Made by a program: the position numbers and the translations under genes. Positions 44,381 through 57,914 of a DNA stretch of 64,000 nt are shown here, piece by piece. The notes beneath the pieces were generated by a model. The model did not search any database. It worked only from the letters and a program-made list of their open reading frames with translations, and had not been told where the DNA came from. Location of the stretch: NCBI GenBank assembly GCA_033239005.1, contig BSQZ01000026.1, forward strand, positions 4,672,001 through 4,736,000, written 5' to 3'. Position 1 is the first letter of the stretch. Each line of letters begins with the position of its first letter. Origin of the DNA: Lamellibrachia satsuma (Eukaryota; Annelida; Polychaeta; Sabellida; Siboglinidae).

Positions 44381-45973
44381 GTAATAATAATAATAATAAT
44401 AATTGACTTCTATGGCGCCTATATCCTCAGGAACCTGAGCTCAGAGGCGCAACAAAACAGAATCAGTAGGCGTAATCGTAAACATGGACGCGCAAAAGTC
44501 AGTATCAGAACGAGGGACAACCGAACATTTATGGTGGGAATGCAATTTGGAATAGATGTCTTGAGTTTTTTTCGGAAAATAGCAATAGTTTCGGATGTTT
44601 TCAAAGCGATAGGGAGTTCATTCCAGACCCTAGGCGCAGCGACAGAGAAAGCACGTTTACCCAAGTTAAGTTTCGTCCTAGGTACAATAAGTTGTTGTGA
44701 AACTGATGATCTTAGCTGCCTAGGGATATTTGAAAGATGCAGGAGACTAGCCAAGTAGAATGGTTGTTGTGTAGATAGAGCACGATATGCAAGAGTGGAC
44801 AGCTTAAAATTAATTCGATAAGAAACTGGAAGCCAGTGTAACTGTTTAAGTAGTGGTAGTGACGGTGAAAACCGAGGCGCCCTGAGAACTACACATGCCA
44901 TACAATTTTGTACTCGTTGGAGTTTAGCCAAGTCTCTTTTAGCAATGTTGTTTAGTAGTGAATTGCAATAGTCAAGACGACTGCTAATTAGTGCCGTTGA
45001 TATTGTTTTAGCAGTAGATATAGATATGTGACGCCGAATTCGACGAAGATCACGAACATGATAGAAACAGGATTTACATACTTGAGAGATATGCTGGCGA
45101 AAGTTGAAATCACTGTCAAAGATAACACCTAGATTACGAACAGTATCTGATGGGAATGTATCACTGCCAAGCAGTTTAACAGGAAAATGGTTGATGACTT
45201 TATTTCGTTGTTGTTTAGTGCCAATAATAATAAGGTCTGTTTTATCTGGATTAAGCTTTAGCTTACTTGATTCCATCCACGACAAGATATCAGTAAGGCA
45301 ATCACAAAAAGTCGAAAGAGATTCTTGTACATTTGATTGTGAAAGTGATATGTAAACCTCTGTGTCATCAGCATAAAGGTGATGACTGAGATTACGATTA
45401 GCAATAACTTTGTTGAGCGATGTAGTATATAAGCTGAACAGAACAGGGCCAAGGACGGATCCTTGTGGCACTCCAAATGGTAGATGTTGTTGGCTAGATA
45501 ATGTGCCAGATATGTTAATACTTTGATATCTGTCTGATAAAAATGATTTGAACCACCAAAGAGCTGGGCCAGAAATTCCAAAATATCTATGGAGGCGTTG
45601 TAAAAGGATTGAATGATCAATTGTATCGAAAGCAGCTGAGAGATCAAGCAAAGTGAGTGCTGTGACTTTGCCATTGTCCATGTTATCAACTATATCATTG
45701 TGTATCTTGAGAAGAAGTGTTTCAGTAGAATGGAATCGTTTATATGCAGACTGTAGATCATTTGATAAGTGATGGTTGTAAATATGTTCATGAAGGCGAT
45801 TAGCAACTACTTTTTCCAATATTTTTTGACAGAAAACTGAGATTAGAGATAGGACGATAATTCCTTAGGTCATCTTTGCACAAAGTTTGTTTTTTAATAA
45901 GAGGATTTACAAGAGCTTGTTTGAAATCCAGTGGAACAACTCCACTCTGCATTGAAAGGTTTATGATAGTAGT
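44381..45973 (-). mobile_element. CR1/L2-like retrotransposon, 5'-truncated, one frameshift (U4)
   Basis: Same insertion as U3, with identical (ATT)n end (44,381-44,403). An extra t in ccaatattttttgac (45,819-45,831) shifts the frame near the RT fingers, leaving a 466-codon frame with YADD intact (D-T-E-V in place of D-T-Q-V). Confidence 0.92.
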
Positions 45974-45996
45974 ACGCATCAGTTTGTGTACATTCA

Positions 45997-46172
45997 GTGT
46001 TCAAAGTGTTTTACACTTCACCCCTAGCACACCTATTCATTCCGACTCCATCTCGACTTCTCTGGGAAGCACTCAGTCATGCTGCAGTTACTGCTCGAAG
46101 ACCATTCGTACGTATAATCACCACTGCTTATAGCCAGATACTCATTCATACAAAGGAATGAGCTGTGGCAAC
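45997..46172 (-). mobile_element. Decayed SINE, minus strand (U4)
   Basis: Positional counterpart of the SINE in the other units. Confidence 0.7.
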
Positions 46173-46730
46173 GTTCGGTGAAACAAATTGCCAAAGCTTC
46201 AAAACGGCAGCAAGACGGTTCAAGCTAGGGTTTTCACGACTAGGAGCCTGACGTTCTATCTGTAACGTTGTCACGCCCCATTCGATGGGAGAGAAGGAGA
46301 AGGGTCAGAGAAGAAGCGAGGAAGGGAGAAGAGGCAGCGCGGGAGGGAGATGTGCCGTTTGTTTGTTAATGCAGACATGTACAAGTGTTTAGCAATATTT
46401 AATATGGCCATGGTTCGCACCACGCTGTAGCTTACTCATGCGCGCATCTTACTGCTAACACTAGTACGAAAAGTAAAATAATAAACCGCGCAAAAACAAA
46501 TGTTGCAACATAGGCCTCTATAGCTCAATGCGCATACCAGCTCATATCACGGCATGTGGCTTTTATTAAACGTCGGCAGGGAAGAATGTCTGCGTATCAG
46601 TGTTTGTTACACACGTGTATCCTGGTACAAAGTCAACACTTGTGTCGAACGCGGTGTCTTTGATGGGGAGCGTTGAATGCTATATCAAAGATGATTGATT
46701 GTTTGCTATAATGTTTACATCATCTAACGT

Positions 46731-47161
46731 GTGTCCTGGAACGAAACTAGCATTGGTATCGCATCAAAAAGACGTCGGAGTCGTGCATCAGTGCTTCAAT
46801 TGACCTTGGTGGAGGCAGAGTCTTGTAAGAGCAGTTGCTGTAGACGTGGGCGAATGGATGAAGATTGGGTGACGTCGAGCAAGACAAATATGTATTTGGG
46901 CAGCGGTTTGATGCTGCCGAGCGCCGTCTTCATGAGTTCCCTGTCGTCGATGAACTATCGCATCAAACATACGACCACATTGTCGCCGTTGTCGAAGCCT
47001 CCTATTTTCGAGGCGCCGACGTCGTCGCGATCACCGACGTAGAGACGCAATCCCCACTCGTCTTCGACGTGTTTCAACAGTTGACTGCAAACTTAGCGCG
47101 AGATTATCGCGAAGCCGCCCTGGCAATAGACAAAGTTAGCGGCGTGTTGGATTTACAGTGA
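46731..47161 (+). CDS. Block K, U4 copy (full length)
   Basis: Frame after tatttgggcag open to VSGVLDLQ, stop at 47,161; replacements R-R-L (cgtcttcat) and E-L-S to E-L-S synonymous change in the second line. Same reservations on its 5' end as U3. Confidence 0.5.
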
Positions 47162-47539
47162 GCTCACAGTTGTTCTAATCAATCAGTATTTGCGCTGAGT
47201 AGTATTGGCTTATGTTTTGTTAACCAGATTGATTTGTTTAATGTTTTTATTTATACTTTCACTGTACATCCTTTTTGTCAAAGGATATTTGATTTTTTAT
47301 GAGCATGCCGTAGTCAAGAAAAGTACGTCGTTTAAATGAGTACAACCATATGGTAACATGCATATTGCTCACACAAAGATACATATGAGAGATTGATTTT
47401 GTAAATATTTAGCAAATATTCTATTGAAATAATGTTTTTTCTCATAAGCAATTTATACACTGCTTATTGTATTTATTAAACATAACTTTTTTTTACCAAA
47501 CTTTTCCTCTTTTTTCACTGATGTTCATGGGTTAGGTTC

Positions 47540-48375
47540 AGGTTAAATATTGTCCAGTCATTCTTTCTTCTTTTCTTTCCATACTTTTTTTATCGGCTGC
47601 CCCCTCTCCATCTTTCATCTTCCCCCGATCTTCTCATATCCCACCTCACGCAGTTCTTCGATCTTAGCTGTTCGTTCCCCTTTTCTTGCATCCTTGATGT
47701 TTTTTCACCTTTCTCTTCCACTCTCTTTACTAGTATGTCTGTATCCATCCTTACAATGTGGTCTGCCCATTTCAACTTGCTTCTCACCAATCTTCCTGTT
47801 GAACTGTTTTGTTGCATCACATATTTCGTCAGGTCGTTCATCCTTCTTTCGTCAACCCTCTTTGTTCGTGTTATTCGACAAAACCAAAACCAACCTTGCA
47901 GCTGCTGTTGTTGTTCTGTCAACGCCACTGTCTCCAGATACAGATTAAGGCATGCTTGTGTAACACATGCTCTAAGGACTTTCCTTTTCAGGTTTTTAAA
48001 AATGTTTCTGTCCAACATGACTCCCTCTACCTTTCCCCGAGCAATCGCTCCCTGTTGTATCCGGCATCGCATTTCTACCTCTGAATGCTCATCCTCGTTA
48101 ACCATTCCTCCAACTTACACAAAGCCATCCACTTGGTTGAACTCCTTATCATCCAAACTAATGTTCAAGTTCTCTCTCTGATGTCAAACCCACATCTCTT
48201 CTGTCTTCTCCCGGCTCATTATCGGTCTGTGCTTCTTGAACATCCCCTTCCATTGCTCCAACACTTCCTGTAGTTCTTGTTTTTTGTCTGCTATCATGGC
48301 CAGATCGTTTGCATACATCCCCTTCCTAAAAAGATCCTTCATGCTGATCTTCTTGCTGATTAATGCCACCACCAT
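47540..48375 (-). pseudogene. RTE-like RT fragment, U4 copy 1
   Basis: Has a 20-bp loss in the flank (actgcttattgtattt at 47,460). Lower frame 47,590-48,105 open for 171 codons. YAND box present. Confidence 0.85.
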
Positions 48376-48475
48376 GATAAAGTGTAAAGGGTCATTTCCT
48401 TGCCTCTAACCGATGTTAACTTTAAACTCTTCCGACAACCCATATCCAACCACAACTCTTCTTTTTTGTTCTCAG

Positions 48476-48793
48476 GAACATGACAGTTCTGGGTGTTGCA
48501 TGCCATGACACAGAACTGACTAAATACAACCAACTCATTACAAAGTCAGACTCCCAGATAAGTACAAAAGGTGTTGGAATGAACAGGTCAGCCAGGGTGT
48601 GAACTGTTAAGCACGTTAAACAATCCCAAGGAGTGGATACAGTGCTGTGTAAACATAAACATGCCTTTACTTTAGGTCTTTTTACAGGTGCTGCGGCAGC
48701 CAGGAACAATTTTGGTGGACCGAGAGTGAACAATATCAAGGGTTACTTCAATCGGATCGCGCTTGCCTATCCCCACTTTGTGTGTTTGTACAG
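48476..48793 (+). CDS. Exon pair X1-X2, U4 copy 1 (both open)
   Basis: X1 48,476-48,561 and X2 48,688-48,793, full length, splice sites kept; X1 has R to C (gcatgccat). X2 of the GYFNRIA...VCLY type. Confidence 0.55.
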
Positions 48794-49354
48794 GTTGGTG
48801 TCATAAGTAGACATAACCGCCTTGGAAGCAGGCCATTCATGGTGCTCTTGGAAATTCATTGGATTATGATTGAAACAGACATTGCAAAAACTGTAACAAT
48901 GAATTGTGGGGGAGGGGAGAATGTCACATTAGATTGAGAAACTAACTTTTACAATTGTTTTAATAAATCAGTATTTGCGCTGAGTTGTAATGGTTTATGT
49001 TTTGGTAACCAGATTGATTTGTTTAATGTTTTTATTTATACTTTCACTGTACATCCTTCTTCTAAAAGGATATTTGATTTTTATGAGCATGCTGTAGTCA
49101 AGAAAAGTACGTCGTTTATATGAGTACAACCATATGGTAAAATGCATATTGCTCAAACAGAGATACATATGAGAGATTGATTTTGTAAATATTTAGTAAA
49201 TATTCTATTTAAATAATATTTTTTCTCATAAGCAATTTATACACTGCTTATGAAAATGTTGACCATATTATTGGATTTATTAAACATAACTTTTTTTACC
49301 AAACTAACGGTGCTTTTCCTCTTTTTTCACTGGTGTTCATGGGTTAGTTTCAGG

Positions 49355-50206
49355 TAAAATATTGTCGTTTCACTCTTTCTTTTTTTCTTTACATAGTTTT
49401 CTATCGGCTGCCCCCTCTCCATCTTTCATCTTCCTCCTCTCCATCTTTCATCTTCCCCCGATCTTCTCATATCCCACCTCACGCAGTCCTTCGATCTTAG
49501 CTGTTCGTTCCCCTTTTCTTGCATCCTTGATGTTTTTTCACCTTTTTCTTCCACTCTCTTTACTAGTATGTCTGCATTCATGCTTACCATGTGGCCTTCC
49601 CATTTCAACTTGCTTCTCACCAATCTTCCGGTTGAACTGTTTTGTTGCATCACGTATTTCGTCAGGTCGTTCATCTTTCTTTCGTCAACCCTCTTTTTCG
49701 TGTTATTCGACAAAATCAGAACCAACTTTCAGCTGCTGTTGTTGTTCTGTCAACGCCACTGTCTCCAGATACAGACTAAGGCATGCTTGTGTAACACAAG
49801 CTCTCAGTACTTTCCTTTTCAGCTTTTTCAAAATGTTTCTGTCCAACATGACTCCCCCTACCTTTCCCCAAGCATTCGCTCCCTGTTGTATCCAGTATCG
49901 CATTTCTACCTCTGAATGCTCATCCTCATTAACCATTCCTCCAACTTACACAAAGCCATCCACGTGGTTGAACTCCTTATCATCCAAACTAATGTTCAAG
50001 TCCTCTCTCTGATGTCAAACCCACATCTCTTCTGTCTTCTCCCGGCTCATTATCGGTCTGTGCTTCTTGAACATCCCCTTCCATTGCTCCAACACTTCCT
50101 GTAGTTCTTGTTTTTTGTCTGCTATCATGGCCAGATCGTTTGCATACATCCCCTTCCTAAAAAGATCCTTCATGCTGATCTTCTTGCTGATTAATGCCAC
50201 CACCAT
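49355..50206 (-). pseudogene. RTE-like RT fragment, U4 copy 2
   Basis: As above, with private changes (tctgcattcatgc, cgtattttcgtca). Confidence 0.85.
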
Positions 50207-50306
50207 GATAAAGAGTAAAGGGTCATTTCCTTGCCTCTAACCGATGTTAACTTTAAACTCTTCCGACAACCCATATCCAACCACAACTCTTCTTTTTTGT
50301 TCTCAG

Positions 50307-50624
50307 GAACATGACAGTTCTGGGTGTTGCATGCCATGACACAGAACTGACTAAATACAACCAACTCATTACAAAGTCAGACTCCCAGATAAGTACAAAA
50401 GGTGTTGGAATGAACAGGTCAGCCAGGGAGTGAACTGTTAAGCACGTTAAACAATCCCAAGGAGTGGATACAGTGGTGTGTAAACATAAACATGCCTTTA
50501 CTTTAGGTCTTTTTACAGGTGCTGCGGCAGCCAGGAACAATTTTTGTGGACCGAGAGTGAACAATATCAAGGGTTACTTCAATCGGATCGCGCTTGCCTA
50601 TCCCCAATTTGTGTGTTTGTACAG
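50307..50624 (+). CDS. Exon pair X1-X2, U4 copy 2 (both open)
   Basis: X1 50,307-50,392, X2 50,519-50,624. Shares the R to C change with copy 1, so copies 1 and 2 are recent duplicates. X2 has G to C (tttttgtgg) and H to N (ccccaattt). Confidence 0.55.
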
Positions 50625-51184
50625 GTTGGTGTCATAAGTAGACATAACCGCCTTGGAAGCAGGCCATTCATGGTGCTCTTGGAAATTCATTGGATTATGA
50701 GTGAAACAGACATTGCAAAAACTGTAACAATGAATTGTGGGGGAGGGGAGAATGTCACATTAGATTGAGAAGCTAACTTTTACAGTTGTTTTAATAAATC
50801 AGTATTTGCGCTGAGTTGTAACGGTTTATGTTTTGGTAACCAGATTGATTTGTTTAATGTTTTTATTTATACTTTCACTGTACATCCTTCTTCTCAAAGG
50901 ATATTTGATTTTTATGAGCATGCTGTAGTCAAGAAAAGTTCGTCGTTTATATGAGTTCAACCATATGGTAAAATGCATATTGCTCAAACAGAGATACATA
51001 TGAGAGATTGATTTTGTAAACATTTAGCAAATATTCTATTGAAATAATGTTTTTCTCATAAGCAATTGATGCACTGCTTATGAAAATGTTGACCATATTA
51101 TTGGATTTATTAAACATAACTTTTTTTACCAAACTAACGGTGCTTCTCTTTTTGCACTGATGTTCATGGGTTAGGTTCAGGTAA

Positions 51185-52036
51185 AATATTGTCGTTTCAC
51201 TCTTTCTGTTTTTTCTTTCCATACTTTTCTATCGGCTGCCCCCTCTCCATCTTTCATCTTCCTCCTCTCCATCTTTCATCTTCCCCCGATCTTCTCATAT
51301 CCCACCACACGCAGTCCTTCGATCTTAGCTGTTCGTTCCCCTTTTCTTGCATCCTTGATGTTTTTTCACCTTTCTCTTCCACTCTCTTCACTACTATGTC
51401 TGCATCCATCCTTACCATATGGCCTGCCCATTTCACGTTGCTTCTCACCAATCTTCCTGTTGAACTGTTTTGTTGTATCACATATTTCGTCAGGTCGTTC
51501 ATCTTTCTTTCGTCAACCCTCTTTGTTCGTGTTATTCGACAAAACCAAAACCAACCTTGCAGCTGCTGTTGTTGTTCTGTCAACGCCACTGTCTCCAGAT
51601 ACAGATTAGGGCATGCTTGTGTAACACATGCTCTAAGGACTTTCCTTTTCAGCTTTTTAAAAATGTTTCTGTCCAACATGACTCCCTCTACCTTTCCCCG
51701 AGCAATCGCTCCCTGTTGTATCCGGCATCGCATTTCTACCTCTGAATGCTCATCCTCGTTAACCATTCCTCCAACTTACACAAAGCCATCCACTTGGTTG
51801 AACTCCTTATCATCCAAACTAATGTTCAAGTCCTCTCTCTGATGTCAAACCCGCATCTCTTCTGTCTTCTCCCGGCTCATTATCGGTCCTTCCTTCTTGA
51901 ACACACCCTTCCATTGCTCCAACACTTCCTGTAGTTCTTGTTTTTTGTCAGCTATCATGGCCAGATCGTTTGCATACATCCCCTTCCTGAGAACATCCTT
52001 CATGCTGATCTTCCTGCTGATTAGTGCCACCACCAT
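51185..52036 (-). pseudogene. RTE-like RT fragment, U4 copy 3
   Basis: Lower frame of 170 codons (51,254-51,766) open; YAND box at about 51,965. Confidence 0.85.
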
Positions 52037-52135
52037 GATAAAGAGTAAAGGGTCATTTCCTTGCCTCTAACCGATGTTAACTTTAAACTGTTCCGACAAC
52101 CCATATCCAACCACAACTCTTCTTTTTGTTCTCAG

Positions 52136-52452
52136 GAACATGACAGTTCTGGGTGTTGCACGCCATGACACAGAACTGACTAAATACAACCAACTCATTT
52201 AAAGTCAGACTCCCAGATAAGTACAAAATGTGTTGGAATGAACAGGTCAGCCACGGAGTGAACTGTTAAGCACGTTGAACAATCCCAATGAGTGGATACA
52301 GTGCTGTGTAAACATAAACATGCCTTTACTTTAGGTCTTTTTACAGGTGCTGCGGCAGCCAGGAACAATTTTGGTGGACCGAGAGTGAACAATATCAAGG
52401 GTCACTTCTATCGGATCGGGCTTGCCTATCCCCACTTTGTGTGTTGGTACAG
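52136..52452 (+). pseudogene. Exon pair X1-X2, U4 copy 3 (X1 frameshifted)
   Basis: X1 52,136-52,220 is 85 bp (ctcatttaaag). X2 52,347-52,452 is open, GHFYRIG type. Second-type copy like U1 copies 2 and 6. Confidence 0.6.
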
Positions 52453-52614
52453 GTTGGTGTCATAAGTAGACATAACCGCCTTGGAAGCAGGCCATTTATG
52501 GTGCTCTTGCAAATTCATTGGATTATGAGTGAAACAGACATTGCAAAAACTGTAACAATGAATTGTGGGGGAGGGGAGAATGTCACATTAGATTGAGAAA
52601 CTAACTTTTACAGT

Positions 52615-53014
52615 TGTTCTAATAAATCAGTATTTGCGCTGAGTAGTAATGGTTTATGTTTTGGTAACCAGATTGATTTGTTTAATGTTTTTATTTATAC
52701 ATTCACTGTACATCCTTCTCTGAATGCTCATCCTCATTAACCATTCCTCCAAGTTACACAAAGCCATCCACTTGGTTGAACTCCTTATCATCCAAACTAA
52801 TGTTCAAGTCCTCTCTCTGATGTCAAACCCACATCTCTTCTGTCTTCTCCTGGCTCATTATCGGTCCGTGCTTCTTGAACACCCTCTTCCATTCCTCCAA
52901 CACTTCCTGTAGTTCTTGTTTTTTGTCTGCTATCATGGCCAGATCGTTTGCATACATCCCCTTCCTGAGAACATCCTTCATGCTGATCTTCCTGCTGATT
53001 AGTGCCACCACCAC
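52615..53014 (-). pseudogene. Inner unit with 1-kb internal deletion and partial RTE-like fragment (U4)
   Basis: From tgttctaata (52,615) the unit runs about 100 bp, then passes from tacatccttct to ctgaatgctcatcc, skipping roughly 1 kb including the lower half of the RTE-like fragment. Only the YAND part (52,823-53,014) remains before Y1 of U5. Confidence 0.8.
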
Positions 53015-53097
53015 GATAAAGAATAATGCGTCACTTCCTTGCCTCTAACCGATGTTAACTGGAAACTCTTCCGACAACCCAGATCAGATTCCACCAA

Positions 53098-55279
53098 AGC
53101 TTCCCAGGCCCGGAGACAGTGGTGGTCAACAAGGACTCTCATCACGGCCACACAGTTAATATAAGCTGGTGTACTGACAGGACAGTAGTTGCTGTAATGC
53201 TGGTATCGAGATGAAAAAAGCAGCCATATTTATTATCTTTATGATGACATAGAAAACAAAATAAAATCTTTTTAAAATTTAATCCCCACCCCCGCGGACC
53301 CATATGGACGGTTCCCCATTTGACCCTCCATGTTCGGCAGAAGGGGAATAGGACACAACAGACAGACCAACATAAACTTCTTGATATGTTAGATATAGTT
53401 CACAGAATATGTGTATGCAGACATTGAAAACTAAAACTGATTGAGTGTTGTTGTTTCTGCGTGCTACCTACAGACATGCAGAAGTTCCCGCTGCGTATGA
53501 AGGAGAGATACCATAGTAGGGACTGTGTTACAGCCCTCAGTGTCTATCTCGCCCCCACAACGGGTGAGCATCCCTGCTTGCTACATTTGACTAGAATGTT
53601 AGAACTAAACGTTATGAATTCTGACTAATTCATAGCAACTACAATTATGACTAACGTCTCATTTAGATGTGTTGATTATATTTGTTACGCTAATGTGCAA
53701 GTTGCTCCTTTGAAGCAGGGCTGTTTTGGTATTGTCCATTGCTCGACTGTTTTCAGCCCTGAGTGGGAAATGTATTGAGATATCCTACTGGACAATTTCG
53801 GGAGCTGCGCAAATGATTATGCAGCAATCAAAGTCAGTTGGACAGGGCCACAGCTCTTCAAAACGTTCTCTGTACACACCAATCCCATCACCAGGGTGAT
53901 GTTTTCAACGAAGCATTGCGTCTCTGGTAGGTCCAATTCTCAAGTATATTTCTTTGGAAAATAGTCAAATATACCTGGAAAAGCTTTGTTTCATGATGAT
54001 GACCATGTCACATTTATGGGTTGATTTTTAGTGGGCCATCATTTACATATACTGTGACATCCAAAGTTCTATAAAATATACAAGTAAAAGCTTGGTTTTC
54101 TTTTCAAGTAATCCAAGTTGAAGCATTGATTATGATCATATCAGCTTTAGTTTGATATGACGCGGCTTACCAGTATGGGGGCCTCGAAATATTGAAAGTG
54201 AATCACTGTAGCTCACTGCTGTGTTTGCAGTGTGCTCTGAGTACAACCATGTACATTCGTGAAACGTGACCTGATTCCTTGGCATGACCAGCACACAGCC
54301 CGGCTCAGTGGCGTTGTCATCATTCAAGTTTATTTCCATAGAGAGGGTGGAACCACACCTTCAGTATATCCACAGTAACAACTTTGGTAAGTCAGGATCT
54401 AGAATTTGACAGGATCTAGAATTACAAGAATTAGATATTTCAGTAAATTAGATTATATATTAAGATACGTAATAACTTTTTTTATTGGAAAACTGGACAC
54501 CCCCTTTTTTGTGGATCCGATCAGTTGTACTTAGTTGCTTAGTAGCTTTTTACAGCACTCACAACTGTCAGAAGGTACTAGAAACAGCGGTCGCCAAAAA
54601 CTTAGTCATAGTAAAGACATAGTAAAGGGAAACTTGCAGAAAATAAAATATAGACGCCAAACAGTTGTACTTAGTTTCCGATGAAAGACCAATCTGGAGA
54701 GGACTTATTGCGAACTAGGTGAGCAGTCATAGTCGCAACCACAGCTGACAGCGAGAGAGAGGCAATATGCATTTTACTACATTTAACAGCCAGTGCATCC
54801 TTTCTCCGTTCTCTCAAATCTGTTTGCCTGTCAGGGAAATTCTTCAATATTAACTTACTAGTACAACCATTCTCAATTCTTTTAGACAAATGGTCGTTTA
54901 TTACAAGGAAATGCTTCTAAATGAACTGCCAAAGCATCGTTCTTTGTTCTGGAAAATAGATTGTTTTAAATGGTCAAGCAGCTTTCTGTCAGTTAAAAAA
55001 AATTCTAAATTAAGTTATTTTGTAATTTCTGTAAAATTTTATAATGATCAAATTACAACACTGACTGATATGTATTGCCTGTATAGACTTGATGTCATCA
55101 TTCCAGGTGCCACCATCAAACCTCAGTCACAAAAGTCAGTACACAACATGACTACATCAGTGGACGACACAGAGCCTTTGCATTACACAACAATTGACGT
55201 ACCAGCAGTAAAGACGTCACGACAGGACGGCGTCGGTGTCACCTGGGACAAACCACACAAGGATGAGAACATCGACAGC
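53098..55279 (+). pseudogene. Gene X exons Y1-Y5, U5 copy
   Basis: Y1 53,098-53,201 (donor mutated: gttgctgta), Y2 53,474-53,563, Y3 53,757-53,926 (170 bp, frameshifted), Y4 54,231-54,386 with TGA at 54,260-54,262 and 54,272-54,274, Y5 55,107-55,279 (open). Y4 downstream of the stops stays open (FLGMTSTQPGSVALASF...) as in U2. Confidence 0.55.
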
Positions 55280-55300
55280 GTAAGTTCTTGGCTCATGCTG

Positions 55301-55621
55301 ATTATTGCACTCACAGCCAAGTCAGTCTTTACGCAGACATTACAGCTTACTTGAAGTGTAAAGTGATTGTTGTACTCACAGCCCAGTCAGTCTTTACGCA
55401 GACATTACAGCTTACTTGAAGTGTAAAGTGATTATTGTACTCACATACCAGTGAGTCTTTATATAGGTCATACAACTGACTCAAAGTGTCAAATAATTAT
55501 TGCACTCACATACCAGTGAGTCTCTATACAGATATAACAGCTGACTTGTAGTGTAAAGTGATTTTTGCACTCGCAACCCGGTTAGTCTTTCACGGACATT
55601 ACAGCTTACTAGAAGTGTAAA
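55301..55621 (+). repeat. 65-bp minisatellite, 5 copies (U5)
   Basis: One repeat fewer than U2-U4; the third-type repeat (ttattccgac...) is absent. Confidence 0.85.
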
Positions 55622-55708
55622 GAGCTCTCTTGCTCTTGCATTAAAAACACGCGGGAAGGAGTTGTAGACCGAACTGCCCCAGGTATATGGGTAGCTGTCT
55701 TGCCCCAG

Positions 55709-56399
55709 GGGGCACCAAGATGGCTTTTTGGGGTATTTTTAGTGCTGCAAATGTTGATCCTTTTATGGTCGTCGGCACACTGCTTCAAATGTTCATCCTA
55801 TCATTCCACTAGTATTCAACAGATGTGTAATATAGATTTAATGTTTGGTTATATATATTTTTGGAATGGAACCATTGGTTGATTCAGACAGAAAAGGAAG
55901 CATTTAAGTAGACAGGTTTTCTTACACCTATGTGTAACAAGATATTTGTAAACAAAAATGTGTAACATATTCACATGGCCTGCATTAAAAGAAACTGTAG
56001 AAAATTTGACCCATTCATTTATTGGCTTTTGGGATGATGAAATGACGACATCTGTTAATATCATTGCAGACACGATGGGTCAGCTCTTTACTCCATCTCT
56101 CGTGAGTAGTACGTCACCACGAAGAAGTGAGTTGGTTGTTGTGCATCAATCAGCTGAGATTTTCCAAGAAGCATATGGTAAGTGAGCAAGGAATATATAT
56201 TTAGACTGAATTAATATTACACCATTAATTATTTCAATACTATACGGGAAAGTTCATTTTGGCAAAAGTGTACCCTGTACGTGAAAACGCCCACATACAA
56301 ATGTATTTATTATTACCTTTGTTAAATTTAATTTATATAAATGTTATAACTTATTGTATTATTAAAAAAAATACCGTTGCAGTCGACGGTCCAACATAA
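55709..56399 (+). pseudogene. Gene X blocks Y6-Y8, U5 copy
   Basis: Y6 from 55,709 with a 6-bp loss (tttggttatatat for tttggtcgaattatatat, 55,847). Y7 55,958-56,177, donor gtaagtgag. Y8 gives VDGPT and TAA 56,397-56,399. Confidence 0.42.
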
Positions 56400-56602
56400 T
56401 GAAGATATTGCCATATGGTTTCTCCTGGAAGTGTTTAAGGACAATCAATGCAGACTGTTCTGGCGACACAGCAAATGATCAAGTGTTGACTGAATTAATA
56501 CCATTCAGTGAACCATGTGTAGGTGTTAAATCTGTTATTGACCAGACTTGAGCGGATCTACACACTGGGTAGTGGGTCCAGGAAGTGTATGGAAGGAGAC
56601 CA

Positions 56603-57019
56603 TTTTCTTGCTGAAGCTATCTGCCGCATTTGATACCATTGGTCACAGGACAACTTATTAAAAGTGTGTCAATGTGGTGTGGCATATCTGGAACAGAGCT
56701 GGTTCTCATAATATTTAACTGATAGATGCAAAAGAATGAAGATAGCGAATTGTTTCTCAGCTACGCTCCCTACTTCACGTAATGTTCCTCAGGGTGTTTC
56801 ACTCTCTACGCTACTCTACTTGGCTCAGTTATCCAACGTCACAACTTGGATCACCAAGTGTATGCTAATAAATCACAGACCTATGCTATTTTGGCTACAT
56901 GAGATACAAATCACTTCCAAAACTAGCTCAGGGATTGTCTCCACAAAATCTTCCATTGGATGACAGAGACCACATTAAAGTTAAATGCAAGTAAATCCGA
57001 GATAGTTATTATTGGTGGG
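56603..57019 (+). pseudogene. Decayed CR1/L2-like RT fragment (+), U5
   Basis: As in the other units; end altered to ccgagatagtt. Confidence 0.7.
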
Positions 57020-57914
57020 GTAAATTTTGCATGTCTATTTGAATCGATTAGGTGTGCACAATATGTTGCAAGACGTTTCCTTATGTGTCAGACTTTAGAT
57101 TGCATGTAGAGAAGCACAGTAAAATCAAAACGTGTGGAAAGCATTAGCTTAACAGTGTCGCGTGGCTGTTCTTCGATGAGAACAAATTTGCATGTTTGCT
57201 GGAGTGCCATAAAACACTAATATTATATAGCCTTTTTGTTTAGGGAGTGACGTAGAGTGATATAATGAAAGCATTGATTTACTAAAATGCAAGGAAGGAC
57301 ATCAACGTAGTAATTTACATGTAATTGATTACGGATTGACAGACGTTTGCTACGATGACAATAAAACTGATGCCGATTGACCAACTAATGCGAATCGAGA
57401 ATAATAACCTGAATCTGAATATGTAATGATCGATGTACTTTTGTTTAAAAAATAAGAGTCCAATGACGTGAGTGACACTTAGCATTATCTGCTATTTGGT
57501 TGCACCTCCTATCGGTCGCTGGAGAGACCAATCCACAGTCACCGGGTCTCTTATGGTTACATATCGAGCAGCTCTCAGGGGAGAGATTTGTCGGCCCCCA
57601 GACCTTCCTGTAGTTCTCCAGCCAAACTACTGACAATCCCTATATGTCGAGCTTGTAACCTCCTATGACAACACGACAACCCGTTTATATAGTAGGTAAA
57701 CCTATTTAGCTGAATTTGTGGTGTGAACTCTTGAAACAGGTTAATTTTACATTTAACTGATATAACAACTACTAATTAAACAATTTAGTTAATTAGAATA
57801 TTTCTTATATGGCATAGTTCATGTTGTAATGCTGCAAAGTGTGTAACATGCATAAATAATATTACTAGTCTATGTTATTGATATCGAATTATGCAGATCT
57901 AGTGGTGAAATTAT

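Larger units (their letters stand above)
39192..53097 (+). repeat. Outer tandem unit U4 (13.9 kb)
   Basis: Sister of U3 in its left half (same Y4/Y5 deletion). Right half has three X1-X2 pairs and a fourth, internally deleted inner unit. CR1/L2-like element present with a frameshift. Confidence 0.9.
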
